The translations under genes and the position numbers were made by a program. A stretch of 64,000 nt of DNA from Austropuccinia psidii (taxonomy: Eukaryota > Basidiomycota > Pucciniomycetes > Pucciniales > Sphaerophragmiaceae), in assembly GCA_023105745.1 (NCBI GenBank), contig JALGQZ010000003.1:72452696-72516695 (forward strand), written 5' to 3'. Positions 54,113 through 64,000 of this stretch are shown here, piece by piece (within the stretch, counting starts at the first letter, position 1; each line of letters opens with the position of its first letter). The notes beneath the pieces are model-generated. The model had not been told where the DNA came from and ran no database searches. It was given only the letters and a program-made list of their open reading frames with translations.

Positions 54113-55040
54113 ACTCCGCGAACATTTAAGGCAGTGGTGAGCTGTGGAACCAAGGAAATCTGGATGGAAGCAATCAACAGGGACCTTCTGTTGAGGGAAA
54201 AACTGAAAGTCTGGGACATCATTGATCTTGATTCCTCCTATAAGCTTTTCGGTACAACCTGGGTCTTTAAGGCAAAGAAAAACCACCTTAACAAAGTCAT
54301 TGAGCATAAGGCTTGACTCTGTGCTCAAGGTTTCACCCAAACTGCAGGTGTTGATTTCAATGAGACATATGCACCAATGGGGAGGCTCAATTTGCTAAGG
54401 ACATTAATTTCCTTTGCAGCCTCCAACAACCTCTCTTTTAAACAGATTGATGTCAGGAGTGCATTCCTTAAGGCTCCTCTCTCTGAGACAGTTTACCTCA
54501 GCCTTCCACAAGGCCTCAAGGGAGACAAGCGAAAATCTTGCCTTCGACTCAAAAAGAATATATATGGGCTTAAGCAGGTGCCTCTTGCATGATATGAGAG
54601 ATTGAAAGGTTGGTTGTCAAATGTAGGGTTCAAAGGATGCGTTCTTGACCCATGCGTTTTCCATCAAAAATGAGAGAAGCCCTTGTGGCTGTATGTGCAT
54701 GTAGACAACATAGCGTTATTTGGAAAAGAAGTTGAAGGCTTCAAGACTGAAATTTCCTGCAAGTTCAAAATCAAAGACATTGGCGCGGCCAATCTTATGC
54801 TTGGGGTTAAAGTCTCCCAAAGAGATGGATACATTACGCTGGATCAGCAACACTATACCAAGTCCCTGCTTGAACTATATGGCATGAGTGATAGTCACCC
54901 CATTTCTACCCCTCTCGTTCCAAATAGTCACCTCGAGCCAGCCACTGAAAAGGAGGTATCTGAATTCAACTCCTTGGGGATCAGCTACAGTAGCACTTTG
55001 GGAAGCATTGATTATCTAAGCTCTGCCACTCATCCTGACC
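54113..55040 (+). pseudogene. Copia reverse transcriptase, element H
   Basis: It begins FKAVVSCGTKEIWMEAINRD, then TTWVFKAKKN, YAPMGRLNLLRTLISFAA, FKQIDVRSAFLKAPLSETVY (first catalytic Asp), LKKNIYGLKQVPLA, and WLYVHVDNIALFGKEVEGF (active-site strand with VDN for VDD), LGVKVSQRDGY. Stops at 54,112, 54,314, 54,590 and near 54,671. It is split at 55,040 by S3 after ATHPDL. Confidence 0.9.
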
Positions 55041-56956
55041 TGTGCGCCTTGAGATATATTTTACATACCCAAATAGGCCACAATTATCTTCAAAATAATT
55101 TTTGAATTATTCATAAATCATAAGTCATGCATATATCCAAAATTCATCATTTTTGATTTCAGAAAAGATGAATAACTTTCTATTGAGTAAGTAAATCCAT
55201 ATATTCAAGGCCAGATTTGGATTCTACACAAAAATTTACCTAGGGTAGATCCATAGAGTGAATAAGCTCAAATTAACTCTTTGAGGTAGTAATATGGAAA
55301 ATACTTCAATACCACATCATCAATACCACATAAAAGATCCGTGAATTTTTTTTCTTAATTTCACACCAAAATAATGGGAATGTGAGAAATCCCATGTTAC
55401 ATATACACTAAGAATAGTGTTATGCATGTTTTGGGCACTTAATATCATGGTATTCTTACGTGGACTTTTGGTACACTCATAGTGGATATCTCACTAAGCT
55501 TAATTTTCTATTTTGACGTGAAAAATAGGGAAGGGGGACAAAAGACATCAAAGAGAGCCAGGGTACCCAACTTCTGAGGTCTCAGAGGCATGGACAGCTC
55601 CAAAGCTTGGATACATGGCTGATCTTGGCCTAATTGGTAAACTAAAACCTTTTGGGAACTTGGTTACCATGTTACAACTACAGTAAATGTTAAGAAAATA
55701 GCAAATAACCTGCTATTTTGACGTGCCAAGGAGGTAAAGAGCTACTTAGACTCCTGTAGCCATGTCAGTTCTTAATGATTTTCCATGGATCAGCCCCAAA
55801 AGAGTAATTAAAACCCTTTTTGGACTTGTATCCATTTATTTACCTCATAGCAACCAGTTAAACACTGATATTTGCAATTCCATGTAGAAATGAGGTAAAA
55901 ACTTCAAAAATTCATTAAAAATACAATTCTTAATTAATCTCTCTAAAACCTTCAGGATCAATGAAGAACTGTATTCTCTATTGTACAACCAAAAAGAATT
56001 ATGGTTTTACTAGTAAAATTAAAAGTCTTACTTACAGTCCATTTTTGACTATTCTACGTGAAACACTGAATCTTCAAAAATTCACATTAATTACAACCTG
56101 TGATGAAATTGCCAATAAAATTGATAAATTTGAGAAATCAATGATTATTTTGGAATAAAAAAAGATTTACAGAGGTTACTCCTTTTATTCTTAACCATAT
56201 TGGGGTTTGTAGTCACGTAAAAGCATTAATTAAGTAATTATGATAATCTTATGTGACAACAGATGATGCAATCAATAATACAAAAGGGTTTATTGTTTTC
56301 TCAGTCACCGGTTTTTCAGCTTGCTCCATGGAACGCCTCTGTGAGCTTTTGTTGACTTAAAAGAGGCCTCCTCTTGCTGTTTTTTCCACATCATCATCTT
56401 ATTATCATTTAAATCATTATTACCAACAAGTAAGTATTAGTTAAAGCTATTCTTGAGTGTTTTAATTCTTTCAGAATCAATCAGAAAGACTTGAAATCAT
56501 AGAATCCAACTATATGTTGTTTTAATACTGTCATAAATATATTTTGATCCCTTAAATCCACAATTGTATGTCAAATCTCTCTGTCGTATCTATCAATAAG
56601 CTCTTTGGAATATTAGTTAGTGATTTATCCTTAATTCTTAAAGTTTTTCTCCAAATAATTAGTTTTCTTCAAGAATTATATTTATGATTATTCTTGCAAA
56701 AGATAATTATATATTAAAATAATTTTATTATTTTGATAAAAGAAGTTTTATTATTAAAATCTTCTTGTAATTGATTCATGTAGACAATCACTACTCACTG
56801 TTAAAATCACTGATAGTGTTTAACACATGAAAGAAATAATGCTTTGATTGATTAATTGTGGCTATAATAATATTTTATTATTATATTTCATAAGAATAGA
56901 CATAGTACTGTTGATTAATAGTAATATTATCATCAGTTTCATAGTCACATCTTACA
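55041..56956 (+). mobile_element. S3: solo LTR in RT of H
   Basis: TGTGCGCCTTGAGATAT to AGTCACATCTTACA, 1916 bp, with perfect flanking duplication TGACC (55,036-55,040 and 56,957-56,961). Closely similar to the 5' LTR of element B along its length, same strand. Removing it rejoins the copia coding sequence in frame. Small open frames inside are not supported. Confidence 0.93.
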
Positions 56957-56961
56957 TGACC

Positions 56962-57574
56962 TATTGTTTGCAGTCAGCCATCTTTCTCAGTTTTTAGACA
57001 GGCCCAGTATCAAACACTGGCAAGGCTTTCTTCATGTTTTACAGTATTTAAATGGCTCTCAAGATCTGGGTCTGAATTAAGGGGGTAAGGATCATTGTGG
57101 AATCTCGGCGTACAGTGATGCTGACTGGGGCAACTGCCAGGCCACCAGACAATCAATCCCTGGGTATCTTGCTTGTTTCAATCAGTGCCTGGTGGTTTGG
57201 AAGATGAGAAAACAACCCACCATTTCTCTTTTGACTGCCAAAGCAGAATACAAGTCACTGTGTGATCTCACCTCGGAGCTTCTTTGGCTGACACAATCGT
57301 GTCAAGAGTCTGGTATTCTGCAGAGCCTCGAGCCCATCCCAGTATGTGAGGACAACCAGGGTTTCATCAAAATGGCGACTTGCGACAGTAATTTCAACGG
57401 CAAACAGATGAAGCATGTGGACATTCATCTAAATTTTGTCAAGGAAGCTGTCAAGTCTGGTCAAATATGACTTCAGTACACACCAAGTAAGGACATGTTT
57501 GCAGATTTCCTCACGAAATCTGTACCTAAGCCTGTCCTCACTCATGCTCTGAACTCCTTGGGAGTGAGGGGGGG
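56962..57574 (+). pseudogene. Copia RNase H and Pol end, element H
   Basis: It continues LLFAVSHLSQFLDRPSIKHW, then YSDADWGNCQATRQSIPGYL (RNase H catalytic Asp), then LLTAKAEYKSLCDLTSELLW and VCEDNQGFIKMAT. The end is MFADFLTKSVPKPVL. Stops near 57,076 and 57,468. A purine-rich GTGAGGGGGGG run precedes the LTR as polypurine tract. Confidence 0.88.
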
Positions 57575-57985
57575 TGTTAAAAATCAGACTAACTAGAACA
57601 TTCAACACTCCAGCGGCTCCAAACACCTGATCACAATAACCACTAAGCCGGATATGCGCCACAATGATTGTCCTTGACTAACCGCCACAAAAATTATCAA
57701 GCCCCTAACTGCCACAACAATCATCAGTGCTTATCACCAACGATCATCACTATTTAATCTGTCCTCACAACTCCTGACAAGAGAATAGTAAGTCAACTTG
57801 GTCCAAGCTTTTACTTATCAAAAACATCCCTCTTTCTTTCTTTTTTTTACCTTGTTTCCTTTCTTTTCTCTCTCACTCGTTTACTTTTTACTTATAGCCT
57901 TTTGTCATCAATTGTTCAGGTATAGTCACAACTTATCATGTTATCACTTTATTAACTACAAACTACTAGCTCATCTTGTAATTAT
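57575..57985 (+). mobile_element. 3' LTR of copia H, cut by J
   Basis: It starts TGTTAAAAATCAGACTAACT. It matches the 5' LTR (38,947 on) with a short duplicated CCGCCACAA-type unit (57,680-57,720). It stops at ATTAT (57,981-57,985), the target side of J; the 5' LTR reads on TAGCTGTTTGTTG. Confidence 0.88.
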
Positions 57986-60900
57986 TGTAAGGTTTGACTA
58001 TGAAACAATAAGTAAAAATTACTAATATTTTACTTCTTGTACTATGAATGTCCTTATAAATGAAATAAATAAGATAAAAATAATTATAATAATAAAGAAT
58101 TATTATAATTATGGTGTAAAATAGTTATATTATTAAATAAATATAATAATATAATAAATAAATATATTAATATAAGATAATTGATATATTTAAAAGCACT
58201 TTATTATTGTTACCAACAAATAATCAAGGCGTAAAAAATTGTTTTTTATTAATAAAAAAATATTAATGACAATAATATTACTAATATTAAAGTTATCAAT
58301 TGATATAAATACTATTTATATCAATTATAAAATTATTAAAGTAATGATAGAGAAAAATTATTATAATAAGAGAAATAACCTACTTTTAATGCTTAATATA
58401 ATAATTTTGAATAATTTTACGCCTAGAAATACAAACACAACTTATTTAAATTGTATCTTACAATAAAATTTAAGAGAAATTAAAATTTTTCTGGATTTTA
58501 CGTGGAATAGAGGTTTTTAAGAGAAATTTAAACAAAACAATTAAATAATTGCAAAGATCATGTCATAAATGAAGATTATAATAAGATTATCTTTGGTCTT
58601 CAATGAGATAAGAAGTTTTATATATAAAGAATAAAGAAATTACCTTTTTATTTAATGATTTAATGTTTTGTAAGCATCTGAGGCGAGAACAGAGTAAAAA
58701 GAGCTCTATTTATAGTAAATACCTCCCTCCTGGAGTCCAGAAGGCATCTAGTAGACGTTTACTGATGCTTACTACTCGAATTGATCAATATTTTAAGGTT
58801 TGGTGATGATTAAATCATGATCAAACCATCTTACCTCATAATTACGCCATTATTTAGAGTTATCACTATACCTCTAAGTTTGATGACATCATAGGCTTGG
58901 CAGAAGCCTAAAATTAATGGATTTTATCAGTATTAATCATATTTTAATAGTATTCACCAGTTTTATCACTTATATGACTGTCAAACTCAAAATAAGATTA
59001 CAGTGAGTGATCTTGAATGATCAAATTTAAGCTTAAGCTTTGATCATTAATACCTTTTAAGTTATACACACTACATCTATTCTGAGAGTGGATTCTGATA
59101 GACTGGCATGTCCTCTTTACACTGCCAAGAGAATTTTATTACATCATCAAAAGTGGATTTTTGATGATTTTTCTTGTAACTCATCTTTTATGTCAAAATT
59201 TAATATTATAAACTTCAAACCATGATTTCAAGGGGTTATACCTTGAATATTGTAATGAAAAATACATCATTCTTCACGATGTGGAGCTCCTTTTTGTGTG
59301 GGATTGGTAAGGCAGTCCTTGAGGGGGAAATCACAGGTAAACAGTTTTGAATTGCTGAAAATAATACTGTAACCAAGGGTGCTAATGGTGTTTTAGCTTC
59401 CCCTCTGAATATACTAAACAATCTCCCTACAGAGCTCACAAATCAATATTTAAGATTGTGGCTTTATAACTAGAGAAGACTTTTTAGCAGTATCTATCAG
59501 ACCTATTCAATAATCAGATAAGTAACTTATAGGTTGAAACAGTATAAAATATAATTCTCAAATAATGATATAAGATGATTTTGAGGGTAAAAACTTAATA
59601 GTATGATAGGTTGATTTAATATAATAGTAATAATATATATTTTAAGGGGTAAGTTCAGTTTGATGTTATATATGTTATAATACTTAATGGTTTGAGAGGG
59701 TAATTGTTAATATAATATAATAATAAGACCTTTAATAATTTATTGGTAAGATTTTGTTCAATATAGAGAGGATGTTTGTTGAATATATATAAAAGATAGA
59801 ATATAATATAAGGGTAGGTTTTTTTTATATATAATAATATATAGTTATAAGGTTGGTTTTTTAATATGAAAATGATAATAAGACTTTTTTCCTTTATAAT
59901 GTAAAGGTTATGGGGATAAACTCAATATTATGAGTATTATTGATAGTATTATAATTATAAGACTAATAATTTAAACATAGGGTGGATTAATAATACTAAG
60001 TAGACCTTCCATTAACTACTCTTAATTAGAAATCACTATGAATTAAACTGATAAGTCTATAATACTTTAATAAAATAACTAGATTATCCTACTAGTAAGG
60101 GATGAATAGTTATTCTCCTTCTTGGTATATAACTAATTGGATTAATGGGGAAAAGAGGAAAAAATGAGGAAGAGAGGACCTCCATTTATATTCTTTGGGC
60201 CCTCCATAGAGGCACTCAAAAACAAGGGACTTAGAATTTTTCACTTCTTTTGGGTGGGATAATTTTTTATAGTGGTGAGATACCATTTGTTTGGTTTGTT
60301 GCACCAATTTATGTATGATTATATAATCTGAGATGTTTTTTCTGGTGAGGAATTTGGAGATGGTGTCATTTGATCAAGATATTGCACCATATGTTTGGTA
60401 TATTGCACCATTTCTGAAGGGGTGATGTGATTTTGTACAGCTATTGCACCATAGGTCTGTGCACTGTTTGAACTTTAGGTGGAGAATTCTGTGTATTGTG
60501 GGGATTCTATTTTTCCTGTATGAGTTTTAATTTTCCTTCCTTTAAATTTAATTCTGTTTTTAATTTATATTTAATGGCTTATCAGGTGGCTGTGCTTGTG
60601 TTTCCACAGATATTCTGTGTAATTTAAGGTTTTGATGTATTTTCCTTGCATAAATTAATTGATTTTCTTTTTCTTTCTGTCTTGTGAATGTTGTTTAATA
60701 CAGTTTTAATTTATTCCTTGTTGAAGTGGCCCCAGTTTAATAACTGCATTGCTGAGTAATCCAAAGGTTGAGCAGAGCTTGGGTAACTTGAGTGTTACAC
60801 TACCCCCTTTCACTGGTAACTTTAACATTTCATTGCTAGCTTGTCTTTTTCTTTTCCTTATTTTATTGTCAATCTTGTAATCAAATGCACCATTCTTCAA

Positions 60901-61068
60901 GGATTTGCTTATGGGATTATACATATTGATTAATTTAAATCCATTTTATTGCTGAATTCATCTATTATAATTGATAATCATTGATTTTTTTGTTGTTATT
61001 TCTTCAATTTATAGCCTTATAAATGAAATTTCAATTGAAACTGGGCCATTAAGGTATGGAATACCACA
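57986..61068 (-). mobile_element. 3' LTR of element J
   Basis: On the minus strand it starts TGTGGTATTCCATACC at 61,068, right after the purine run GGAGAGGGGGA, and ends GTTTCATAGTCAAACCTTACA at 57,986. That makes 3083 bp, an unusually long LTR. The terminal 630 bp match the LTR piece of element A. A TATA-like TATAAATAGAGC lies at about 58,716-58,705 on the minus strand. Small open frames inside have no recognisable product. Confidence 0.7.
60270..60452. repeat. TGCACCA-containing short repeats in LTR of J
   Basis: TGCACCA occurs at about 60,300, 60,383, 60,404 and 60,445, two of them within diverged copies of TTTGTTTGGT/ATGTTTGGTA followed by TTGCACCA. Role unknown. Confidence 0.5.
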
Positions 61069-61429
61069 TCCCCCTCTCCATTTAATGCTGTCCCAAGCAT
61101 TCCAGTTTCAAGAGGAATAATCTTGGTTCATTCATCAAAACTTCATTTATTTGAATTTATATTTTAATAACTTCACTTGATATTTTCTTTTTTTAGCTCT
61201 TTAAATTGATTTTGAATCTCCATAGCTTATTATTTTTGTGTTTTCTTCTTGACTTTGTTTTGAAATATAACTATTTTGATCATTTTTATCTTGATATAGT
61301 TGATTTTGTTTTATTGGTTGATCTTCATCTTTCATTTTATTTATTTATTTATTTGTTAAAGAGGATTTTGATAATAAAAGAAAATTATTTTCTTTATTTT
61401 CTTTTCTTTTATTTTAATGAATAATAATG

Positions 61430-61995
61430 CAGTTTTAAGGTCATACTAAAGACCATTGCTTGAGTTATTTGAGGTGATAATTGATAAAAAAGTAATAAAT
61501 AATTTATTCAGACAGCTTAAGGTCTTATCAAGGACCTATTCTTGAAGTAAGTTTGTTGGAAAAATATAAAAAATAAAATATTTGGACAGTTCAAGGTCTT
61601 ATCTAGGACCTCTCTTCTTTTTATTTTGTTTTTCTGATTGGATTTTTCTTTCTTGTTGTTTTTGTTTTTGCTGAAATTAACCTTAAATTGTAGGGCCATT
61701 CCCTCTCCATTCAATAATTATACCATCATATCTACTTTATATATCAATGAAAATAAATATAATTCAATATAAATATATGATGTGGGTTTTTTTTTGTTTT
61801 AATATTTATTAAAGAAATAATAATATAACAATAGTAAAATAATAAGAAATAATAATGATGATAATATAATTAAGTAAGAAAATAACTAATAATAAAATTA
61901 ATATCAAGTAATATAAATCATAACACAATGATAATAAAATAGATTACTTAAATATCTTTGAAAATTAAAACTAATTTAAGGTCTTTAGTGGACCT
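61430..61995. repeat. Four imperfect hairpin repeats with GGTC...GACC
   Basis: GGTC and GACC face each other at 61,439-61,454, 61,521-61,536, 61,595-61,610 and 61,980-61,994. Three share AAGGTCTTA or AAGGTCTTT at the start and GGACCT at the end. Copies 2 and 3 are also preceded by GACAG. Confidence 0.7.
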
Positions 61996-62154
61996 CTTGA
62001 ATTATCTTGTTTTTTTATTTGTTTGGTATATTAATTATTATTAATGGTGAGTGGATTATTTTTTTTTATTAAAGGTTACCACCCCCTCTCCATTTAATAA
62101 TTATAACCTAATTTTAATTTACTTATTCTATTTTATTTTTATAATAGTAAGTTT

Positions 62155-62820
62155 AATTTAATATAAATAATACTAATAAATTTTATTTAATATAAAAAAT
62201 AATAATATTTATAATTTAGTATAAATAATAATAATATTTTACTTTTAATATAAATAATAATAATATTTTGAAATTAATTTAAATAATAATGATAAATTTA
62301 ATTCAATATAAATAATAATGATAAATTTAATATAAATAATGATAATGAATTTAACTTAATTTAAATAATAATAATAAATTTAATTTAATATAAATAATAA
62401 TATTATATTCAATTTAATATACATAATAATAATATATTGAATTTATTATAAATAATAATAATAAATTTATTTATTTATTTATTTTTTAATAATAATTTTG
62501 ATTTAATATAAATAATAATATTATTATTTTTATAATAATATATTTAATTTAATATGAATAATAATAATGAATTTTAATTTAATATAAATGATAATAATAA
62601 ATCTAATATAATATAAATGATAATAATATTTATAATTTAGTATAAATAATAATAATATTTATATTTTTTTTTCTAATGATAAATTTAATTTAATATAAAT
62701 AATAAAAATATTTTTTTTAATTTAAATAATGATAATATTTTTCATTTAATTTAAATAATAATAAATTTAATTTAATTTATATAATAATAATATTTTTTGA
62801 TTTAATTTAAATAATAATTT
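62155..62820. repeat. Degenerate AT tandem repeat
   Basis: Long run of units of the type TTTAATATAAATAATAATAA with a period near 20-35 bp and much variation. Only a few isolated C or G bases. Confidence 0.85.
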
Positions 62821-62989
62821 TTTTTTTGAAGTAGCTGGGTGTGAATACTTCAAAATAAACCAGCTGTACTTCATATCTTGCCGCGGGTGAAAGATTTTCC
62901 TCCAACTTTCATTTAACCCTCTTGCCTCTTCTATCAAAATAAAATAAAATTAAGTAAAAAAATACAAATAAAAATAATAATTACAGTTT

Positions 62990-63292
62990 TTTTTGTTTTT
63001 TTTTTGTTTTTTTTTGTTTATGTGTACAATACAGTACAGTACTGGACTGTACTCTTCTCCATCCATCGCAATCAATCATTTTCTTCTCTTTTCTATTCTT
63101 TTTTTTATTTTTTTATGATTCTTTTTTTTAAGAAAAATAAAAAAAAGTAATTTATATTTTTTTTTACATATTTATAAAAAAAAAATAATGATTTAAATTT
63201 TTTTTTTTTATTGTTTTCATCGGTTTTGTTTTTTTTTGCTGTTTTTGCACTGTTCCATCCCTTTTTTTTTGTTAATAAAAAAAAAAATATTG

Positions 63293-63320
<28 letters not shown>
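62990..63320. repeat. T-rich tracts with poly-T of about 27
   Basis: Many T runs of 8-10 and one of about 27 T (63,293-63,319). Also ACAATACAGTACAGTACTGGACTGTACT-type dyad words near 63,027-63,053. No coding. Confidence 0.85.
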
Positions 63321-63324
<4 letters not shown>

Positions 63325-63361
63325 CTATTTGACATTAAAACTAAGATTAAGTACTAATTGA

Positions 63362-63430
63362 GTAAGGTTAATTTGTCTTCATTGAGTTGAGTGAGGTTAA
63401 TTTGTCTTCATTGAGTTGAGTGAGGTTAAG
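63362..63430. repeat. 29-bp tandem repeat
   Basis: GGTTAATTTGTCTTCATTGA with TTGAGTGA spacers; the GG starts lie at 63,366, 63,395 and 63,424, an exact 29-bp period. Confidence 0.88.
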
Positions 63431-63440
63431 ATTTAAATTT

Positions 63441-63708
63441 AACCAAATAATTGAAGATTAAATTAATTAAATTTGTGTTTTAAAATTAAAATTGAAGTTT
63501 AATTTAATCATGTAAAATAAATCACTATAAGGTTGATTTAATTTATGTATTATTATTATTATTATGATTTTAATTAAATTTAGAGTTGGGTTAAAAGTTA
63601 ATTAACCAAATAATATGAGATTAAATTAATTAAATTTCTGTGTTGAGATTAAAATTGGAGCTTTAATTTAATCTTGAAAATCAATCAACATAAGGCTAAT
63701 TTAATCTA
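63441..63708. repeat. Direct repeat of about 105 bp, period 163
   Basis: 63,441-63,547 and 63,604-63,708 share AACCAAATAAT, GATTAAATTAATTAAATTT, TTTAATTTAATC and ATAAGG with some substitutions. Confidence 0.75.
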
Positions 63709-64000
63709 TGCAATTTATCTTTTATGCCTTAAATTCTAAAAGGGGTTAAAGAGCTGACAAGATATATCTTTTGAGTTTTGCATAGCCTCCAATATATGAT
63801 AGGCTTAAGGGTCAAATTGTGGGTAAAAGAAACTTTCTCCATCTTTAATATAAAAGGAGGTGTTTTCTCCCAATTCCCAGAAAAAAAATAATAATTTTTT
63901 GTCTCCTTGATTTTAAGCTATTTTGAATATCCAAAGTAAATTAATAAAAAAATTAATTGTATAAAGAGATATTTTCATTTGGTTTTAACCTGGCTAGTTA

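Larger units (their letters stand above)
38947..57985 (+). mobile_element. Element H: copia retrotransposon, interrupted by S2/E and S3
   Basis: Plus-strand Ty1/copia element: 5' LTR from 38,947, Gag, protease, integrase, RT, RNase H, 3' LTR from 57,575 that stops at 57,985 where J is inserted. Gene order PR-IN-RT-RH is diagnostic for copia. Insertions S2 (41,002-53,062, containing E) and S3 (55,041-56,956) each have perfect target duplications. Many stops are present. Confidence 0.9.
61069..64000 (-). mobile_element. Element J internal 3' region, repeat-rich and non-coding
   Basis: It begins with the polypurine tract (61,069-61,080) and continues to the window end. No Gag or Pol similarity was found on either strand. 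Very AT-rich with several repeat classes listed separately. If J is a retrotransposon its coding part lies beyond the window, or this is a non-coding (LARD-like) element. Confidence 0.45.

Noticed and set aside
1..64000. RIP-like (C to T) inactivation as cause of the stops
   Set aside because: The stops I could compare between C and E are of many types (C to A, G to T, indels), not mainly C to T, so the data do not show RIP.
61430..64000. CRISPR-like or satellite array
   Set aside because: Repeats are short, AT-only and variable in spacing without unique spacers; this is a eukaryotic low-complexity region.

Overview
This is AT-rich eukaryotic DNA that consists almost wholly of LTR retrotransposons inserted into one another. 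Spliceosomal-type introns, Ty3 chromoviruses and copia elements point to a filamentous fungus. The wording of the Gag and Pol proteins resembles what I remember from rust fungi (Pucciniales), above all the transposon-swollen Austropuccinia psidii. That assignment is from memory and was not checked. I recognise no complete host gene, and no rRNA, tRNA or CRISPR.

Left part (1-33,850). Element A (Ty3-type, minus strand) has a solo LTR (S1, 1643-3429) inside its gag. Element B (related, plus strand) sits in the 5' LTR of A and is cut off in its reverse transcriptase at about 11,385, where a copia element (D) begins abruptly. The RNase H of D is split by a 20.7-kb chromovirus, C (12,211-32,960, target duplication CCATT). 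The integrase of C is in turn split by F (17,610-28,205), a tandem LTR-internal-LTR-internal-LTR array with an exact 4588-bp period. F encodes only Gag-type protein.

Middle part (33,850-38,946). This holds LTR-like fragments, a copia remnant (G, minus), a long GGCC-rich LTR-like block (K), and the only two stretches that might be host coding sequence (34,254-34,448 and 35,379-35,954).

Right part (38,947-64,000). Copia element H is interrupted three times: by solo LTR S2 in its integrase (target duplication ATTGT), by solo LTR S3 in its reverse transcriptase (TGACC), and by element J in its 3' LTR. S2 is itself split by chromovirus E (41,724-51,973, target duplication GGGGG), a sister of C. 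J has a 3.1-kb LTR and then 3 kb of AT-rich repeats without genes up to the window end.

The most interesting content is in the C/E chromovirus family. Both copies carry, between pol and the 3' LTR and on the opposite strand, an accessory gene with one conserved 50-nt intron and a cysteine pattern like a fungal Zn2Cys6 DNA-binding domain. The same family lacks an obvious tRNA primer site. Instead, the bases right after the 5' LTR are complementary to a 14-nt stretch inside the LTR, as in Tf1-type self-priming. The F array preserves the exact footprint of an unequal LTR-LTR crossover. Nearly every element has stops, frameshifts or lost catalytic residues, so all appear inactive as autonomous units.
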